Source: Streptomyces halobius
GTDB taxonomy: Bacteria > Actinomycetota > Actinomycetes > Streptomycetales > Streptomycetaceae
Reading direction: 5' to 3'
DNA: 64,000 nucleotides
NCBI RefSeq assembly: GCF_023277745.1
Contig: NZ_CP086322.1
Span: forward strand, 1-64,000
The position numbers were made by a program, and so were the translations under genes. Positions 60,601 through 64,000 of this stretch are shown one piece after another; position 1 is the first letter of the stretch, and each line of letters opens with the position of its first letter. The notes below the pieces were generated by a model. The model was not told where the DNA came from. It saw only the letters and a list, made by a program, of their open reading frames with translations, and did no database searches.

Positions 60601-60721
60601 TGTTGTACCAGTCGACCCACTGCACGGCGGCACGTTCGACCTGGTCAGCGTCCCGCCACGGGCCTTGGTGCTCGATCAGTTCGGCCTTGAATGAGCCGTT
60701 CAGGGCCTCGGTCATCGCGTT
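60600..60721 (-). pseudogene. IS3-family OrfB remnant, right part (split by IS110)
   Basis: Minus-strand frame reads NAMTEALNGSFKAELIEHQG then VERAAVQWVDWYNTEDL. This follows on from SVGSVADSYD at 62043-62101 on the other side of the IS110 element. Together they rebuild the ...DSYDN-AMTE(A/S)xNGxFK... region of IS3 integrases. The tail is diverged. Confidence 0.7.
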
Positions 60722-60738
60722 GACGCTCCTATAGTTCG

Positions 60739-61806
60739 TCAAGTCGATTGCGTGGGTGGCTGCTTGGCCTTGATGTGCTGGTAGATCTCCCGGGCCAGGT
60801 ACCGCTTGAGGCAGCGGATGATCTCCTGTTTCGTCTTGCCCTCGGCCGTGCGTCGGGTGACGTAGTCGATCGTGGGCTGGTGGAAGCGCATGCGGACGAT
60901 CACAACGCGATAGAGCGCGGAGTTCAGCTGCCGGTGGCCGCCGCGGTTGAGTCGGTGTCGGTTCGTCTTGCCGGACGAGGCCGGGATCGGGCAGACGCCC
61001 GCGAGCTTGGCGAACGCGGCCTGGGAGCGGATGCGCTCGGGGTTGTCGCCGATGGTGACCAGCACTTCGGCGGCGGTGTCCGCGCCGATGCCGAAGGCGT
61101 CGACCAGGTCGGGCGCGTGGGCTTTGGTGAGCTCGCCCAGCAGAGCGTCGTGCTCCTTGACCTCGTCGTGGAGATCTTTCCAGCGGCGGGCCATGGCACG
61201 TATGGAGTGCTTCGCGGACGCTGAGGGACTGGTCACTGGGCCTGGTCGCAGGCCGGCGCATCGTTCGATGAGGGCCATCTTCGACAGGCTCTGGAGTTGC
61301 TGCCGCAGCTCGTCGGGGACCGTGACGATCAGGGCCTTGAGGGTGACCATGGCCTGGGTGCGGGCCTTGACCGCGCCGTCGCGGGCGATCTTGAGGTGGC
61401 GGATCATCTCTACCGAGCCCTCGGCGCTCTTCGGGGTCGCGGTGGCGGTGCCGGCCAGTACCGCGCGGGCGGCGTTCTCCGCGTCGATGGGATCGGACTT
61501 GCCTCGCTGGCGGCGCACGCGCCGGTCGGGCCGGTTGACCTCAACCAGCTTGTGGCCGTGTCTGCGCAGGTGGGAGGCGAGTCCGGCGCCGTAGGAGCCG
61601 GTGCCCTCGACACCGAAGGCAAGGACCTGGCCGAACTGGCGAGCCCAGGTCTCGAGTTGTTCATAGCCGCCGCGGTCGGCGGATACGCTGGTCGTACCCT
61701 GGACCCCGCCGACGGTGTCCACGGCGACGGCGGTGTGGACGTACTTGTGTGTGTCGACTCCGACGACGACTTTCCCGGTCGGCTCGGCCTGCAGGATGCT
61801 GGTCAT
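60739..61806 (-). CDS. IS110-family DEDD transposase
   Basis: 355 residues from ATG 61806. The N-terminal RuvC-like domain has VVVGVDTHKYVHTAVAVD (Asp), AFGVEGTGSYGAGLASHL (Glu), and RGKSDPIDAENAARAV (Asp pair). The C-terminal domain has VTIGDNPERIRSQAAFAKLA and PIPASSGKTNRHRLNRGGHR with the expected serine. All acidic residues and the Ser are in place. IS110 recombinases use a bridge RNA encoded in the non-coding end of their element to choose donor and target. Probably active. Confidence 0.9.
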   Translation of the reverse strand: MTSILQAEPTGKVVVGVDTHKYVHTAVAVDTVGGVQGTTSVSADRGGYEQLETWARQFGQVLAFGVEGTGSYGAGLASHLRRHGHKLVEVNRPDRRVRRQRGKSDPIDAENAARAVLAGTATATPKSAEGSVEMIRHLKIARDGAVKARTQAMVTLKALIVTVPDELRQQLQSLSKMALIERCAGLRPGPVTSPSASAKHSIRAMARRWKDLHDEVKEHDALLGELTKAHAPDLVDAFGIGADTAAEVLVTIGDNPERIRSQAAFAKLAGVCPIPASSGKTNRHRLNRGGHRQLNSALYRVVIVRMRFHQPTIDYVTRRTAEGKTKQEIIRCLKRYLAREIYQHIKAKQPPTQST

Positions 61807-61809
61807 GGC

Positions 61810-62040
61810 TGTCGGTTCCCCTCCCGGGAGCGGCGGTCAGCGCGAGACCGTCGGCCGGGCGGGAGGACAGGACTGTGACGAGCGCCTGGGGCAACAGGCT
61901 CCTATTCGGTCACTGCCCGCGCGGTCGACGGACCGCATCACACCCGCCGCCGGAGTGACCGACAGATCAACAGCAAGGACACCCGAGAGGTCAGTCGTAA
62001 CACCAGTCAGGCCGCCCCGGCGACGGTGATCCCATCCTCA
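61810..62040 (-). ncRNA. Candidate IS110 bridge RNA region
   Basis: Non-coding DNA 5' of the transposase gene within the element, where bridge RNAs lie in IS110. On this stretch gctcctat (61898-61905) repeats the element-end sequence at 60725-60732, and cagtcgta (61992-61999) repeats the junction at 62041-62048. Donor- and target-binding loops should contain such matches. RNA structure was not modelled. Confidence 0.5.
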
Positions 62041-62042
62041 CA

Positions 62043-62101
62043 GTCGTAGCTGTCGGCGACGGAGCCGACGGACGCGGTCGCGCCGGCCTCGAGCATCACG
62101 C
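62043..62101 (-). pseudogene. IS3-family OrfB remnant, left part
   Basis: Reads VMLEAGATASVGSVADSYD, the segment of IS3 integrases before the catalytic Glu. It joins the part at 60600-60721 if the IS110 element is removed. On its other side it abuts an IS5-like remnant at about 62101. Confidence 0.65.
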
Positions 62102-62235
62102 GATGGCAGTAGCCTTCCGGCCGCCCGCCCCACCCCTGAAGCCAGGCGGCACCGGCAGCAGCAGGCGCAGCTCCTGCCACTCGGTCCCCGTCATGTCCGA
62201 GACGTAGCACGGGACGCGGTCCGGGTGGTCCGCCA
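62102..62235 (-). pseudogene. IS5/IS4-type transposase N-terminal remnant
   Basis: Minus-strand frames read VPCYVSDMTGTEWQELRLLL, then after a one-base shift AWLQGWGGRPEGYCHR. The MT(D)xEW...LLP...GGRPEGYCHR pattern is the N-terminus of IS5-like transposases. Joined directly to the IS3 remnant. Confidence 0.6.
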
Positions 62236-62606
62236 CGTTCCCGAACCGGTGCGCAAGGCAATCGCACAGCGACACGCGGGAGTTGGACGCGGCGGACACG
62301 ACCACGCAAGACTACGACAACTGGACCTCCGGAAGCTCGGGCTGACTCACATCGCCGAGCTACCAGGAGGTCCTGCCTTCATGCACCGCCCGCGTCACGA
62401 TCACTCGAACAGGAACCTTGTTCGACCGGCAAACCCCGCCAACCGAATGCGGATGACTTCTCACACCACACCACACCACACCACACGGAGAGGAGCCACA
62501 GAGTACGGGCAGTCCTGCCACTGCCTGCACACCCGGCAGGTCTCCGGCGCACCGCCCGTTTTCAGCTCCCTCTCCCTCCTCCTCGGCGGGTTTGGTCGTC
62601 GCGGCT
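62236..62606. other. Gene-free stretch
   Basis: No supported gene. Contains a short CACAC-rich tract (accacaccacaccacaccac near 62463-62481). Confidence 0.4.
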
Positions 62607-63530
62607 CTACTCATCGGCCGCGTGAGATGTCTCTCTGGTGCTCATCTCGCGTGCCAGGGCCACAGTCAGTGCGCGGAAGATGCGCACTTCGGGGTTGGCG
62701 TCTGTGGTGCGGGTGGCGAGGACGCTGTGGGCGCAGGGTGCGTCGAGAATGGGTACGTAGCGGGTTCCGGGCCAGGGGTAGTAGCGGGCGAAGGACTTGA
62801 GTCCGGAGCCTGCTCCGCGGCCCGCCGCCACGCTGGTGAGGATGTCTTGCGGGGTGAGGGCGTAGTCGGGGGCGCGGCGTTCGCCGGTCTCGAAATACAG
62901 GTAGTCGGCAAAGTCGCGGAGCGTGTGCGGGGGCAGCTGCAGATAGGGCAGGTCGATGACGTCCCTCACATGGACGCCGGTGTTGGCGGCGTCCGCGAGT
63001 GGGGAGCGGGTCGGGACCGCGACTATTCGCTGTTCCGCAGTGAGGATGTCCACGTCGATCCCGTCGACCTCGAAGGCCGGCCGTACGAACGCCACGTCCA
63101 CACGGTCTTCGCGCAGCGCACTGAGGTGTTCGGTGAAGGTCAACTGGACGAGTTCGAGCGGCACTTCGGGACGGGCGCGCCGGAAGGCGTTGACGGCTGC
63201 CGGGGTGACCTCGGCCGAGCCGTGCCCCATGATGCCCACCCGCAGGGGGCGGGCGGCGGCCGACGGGGCGAGGGCGGCCTCTGTCACATCCTCGACGGCC
63301 GCGTTCGCCGCGGCGAGCAGGGTGCGGGCGTGGGAGGCGAGCCGCTGTCCGGCGACGGTCGGCGTGACCGGGCCGTTGCCGCGGTCCAGCAGCCGGGTGC
63401 CGAACTCCCGTTCCAGTTGCTGGATGTGCTGAGTGACAGCGGCCGGTGAGAGGAAGAGCCGGGAGGCGGCCCGTCCGAAGTGTTCCTCCTCGACCACCGC
63501 CAGGAAGGAGGACAGCTTCCGCAGATCCAT
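62607..63530 (-). CDS. LysR-family regulator
   Basis: 307 residues from ATG 63530: MDLRKLSSFLAVVEEEHFGR, AAVTQHIQQLEREFGTRLLD, and an effector domain (PLRVGIMGHGSAEVTPAAVN, LTFTEHLSALREDRVDVAFV). Intact. Divergent from an MFS gene with a palindromic site between them, so it likely regulates that transporter. Confidence 0.88.
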   Translation of the reverse strand: MDLRKLSSFLAVVEEEHFGRAASRLFLSPAAVTQHIQQLEREFGTRLLDRGNGPVTPTVAGQRLASHARTLLAAANAAVEDVTEAALAPSAAARPLRVGIMGHGSAEVTPAAVNAFRRARPEVPLELVQLTFTEHLSALREDRVDVAFVRPAFEVDGIDVDILTAEQRIVAVPTRSPLADAANTGVHVRDVIDLPYLQLPPHTLRDFADYLYFETGERRAPDYALTPQDILTSVAAGRGAGSGLKSFARYYPWPGTRYVPILDAPCAHSVLATRTTDANPEVRIFRALTVALAREMSTRETSHAADE

Positions 63531-63572
63531 ACCGGCCACGATACGACCGTGATGCAGCCGGCCACGACGACA

Positions 63573-63587
63573 TTCAGAATTCCTGAA
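63573..63587. promoter_or_regulatory. LysR-type palindrome between LysR and MFS genes
   Basis: TTCAG-AATTC-CTGAA, a 5-bp inverted repeat around a 5-base centre, in the 100-base divergent promoter region. It fits the T-N11-A rule of LysR boxes. Confidence 0.55.
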
Positions 63588-63630
63588 CGGGGGCAGCGCC
63601 GGGCACTGACCGGCTCGTACAACGGTCGGT

Positions 63631-64000
63631 ATGAGTAAGCACGCCGCCCCCGTCAGTCCCCCCGCCACCTCGCCTCCCTCATCGCCGCCGGGCGAGGGCG
63701 CGTTCGTATCCCGGCACTGGCTGAGGGCGGGCTGGGTGATGACAGCCTCCGGGTGGAGCGCCAACCAGTTCTCCGCCCTGCTGGGCGCCTACCGCAGCGA
63801 TCTGGGCTTGACCACGGCCAGTACGACCGCGCTGTTCGGCATCTACGTGCTCGGGCTCGTCCCCGGCCTACTGCTGGGCGGCCCGCTCGCCGACCGGCGG
63901 GGCCGCCGACCCATCGTCTTCCTCGCGCTGGGCACGTCGGCCCTGGCCACCTGCCTGCTGATGATCGGCCCCGCTGCCTCCGTCTTCTTGTGGCCCGGGC
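63631..64000 (+). CDS. MFS transporter, partial (runs off the window end)
   Basis: 123 codons from ATG 63631. After a Pro/Ser-rich cytoplasmic start (SPPATSPPSSPPGEGAF) come the first three membrane helices: WVMTASGWSANQFSALLGAY, TALFGIYVLGLVPGLLLGGP with LADRRGRRPIVF (the MFS motif A), and LGTSALATCLLMIGPAASVF. The rest lies outside the window. Its divergent LysR neighbour probably controls it. Confidence 0.85.
   Translation, partial: MSKHAAPVSPPATSPPSSPPGEGAFVSRHWLRAGWVMTASGWSANQFSALLGAYRSDLGLTTASTTALFGIYVLGLVPGLLLGGPLADRRGRRPIVFLALGTSALATCLLMIGPAASVFLWPG

Larger units (their letters stand above)
60722..62042 (-). mobile_element. IS110-family element inserted in an IS3-family remnant
   Basis: About 1.32 kb (boundaries good to a few bases). 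The IS3-family sequence reads TACGAC on one side and AACGCGATG on the other, which would join as a single frame if the element were removed. It holds one transposase gene and about 235 bases of non-coding sequence upstream of it. No terminal inverted repeats, as expected for IS110. Confidence 0.8.

Noticed and set aside
62463..62481. A CACAC-rich tract as a minisatellite or regulatory repeat.
   Set aside because: Too short and imperfect, with no nearby gene it could control.
1..64000. CRISPR arrays, tRNA or rRNA genes.
   Set aside because: No regularly spaced repeats, cloverleaf patterns or rRNA-like conserved stretches were noticed on either strand; small tRNAs could be missed by eye.

Overview
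The window is high-GC actinobacterial DNA, almost certainly from a Streptomyces or close relative. Codons end in G/C, GTG and TTG starts are common, and many of the families are typical of Streptomyces. A tap-tpg pair (telomere-associated protein and terminal protein) at 16.9-19.0 kb, plus a remnant of a second tpg at 2.9 kb, points to a linear replicon: a chromosome arm or a linear plasmid. Roughly the left two thirds (about 1-43 kb) is accessory DNA crowded with transposase remnants and broken genes. No tRNA, rRNA or CRISPR array was seen by eye.

Layout. 0-3 kb: the end of a graspetide (ATP-grasp RiPP) cluster, tgmB and tgmA, with a divergent broken HTH/TPR regulator. 3-8.3 kb: a helicase carrying helicase-associated (HA) repeats, with a frameshift, then two tandem TniQ-like genes, the second decayed. 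8.7-16.9 kb: an intact four-gene Wadjet/MksBEFG-like operon (jetABCD) that converges on tpg-tap. 20.1-28.2 kb: an IS3-family element whose right end truncates a Tn7-like module (tnsA remnant, tniA with a one-base frameshift, tniB, and tniQ fused to four long HA-type repeats). 28.2-43 kb: a mosaic holding small hypothetical genes, diverged 260-bp repeats ending in an HA-like coda, an alpha/beta hydrolase, a methyltransferase, a UvrD-like helicase with a CoiA-like partner, an orphan terpene cyclase and many pseudogenes.

43-49 kb: a LysR regulator and a five-gene acyl-CoA operon (class III CoA-transferase, crotonase, acetoacetate decarboxylase family, 3-hydroxyacyl-CoA dehydrogenase family, acyl-CoA dehydrogenase). 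Together these could activate, beta-oxidise and decarboxylate a short acyl acid. 50-56 kb looks more core-like: DUF1761/HxlR, then a cold-stress style block (SCO5918-family, CBS protein, DEAD-box helicase, cold-shock protein, MerR). 56.9-64 kb: regulator remnants, two divergent LysR/MFS pairs (the last MFS runs off the window), and an IS110 element inserted into an IS3-family remnant.

The most interesting items are the Wadjet-like operon beside linear-replicon end-maintenance genes, the TniQ-HA fusion in a Tn7-like module whose HA modules also occur in the nearby helicase, a candidate IS110 bridge RNA whose segments match both junctions, a hairpin that would hide the ribosome-binding site of the DEAD-box helicase, the acyl-CoA/decarboxylase operon, and a short region with Cys-rich micro-ORFs. 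All family assignments are from reading the translated sequence; no database search was run.
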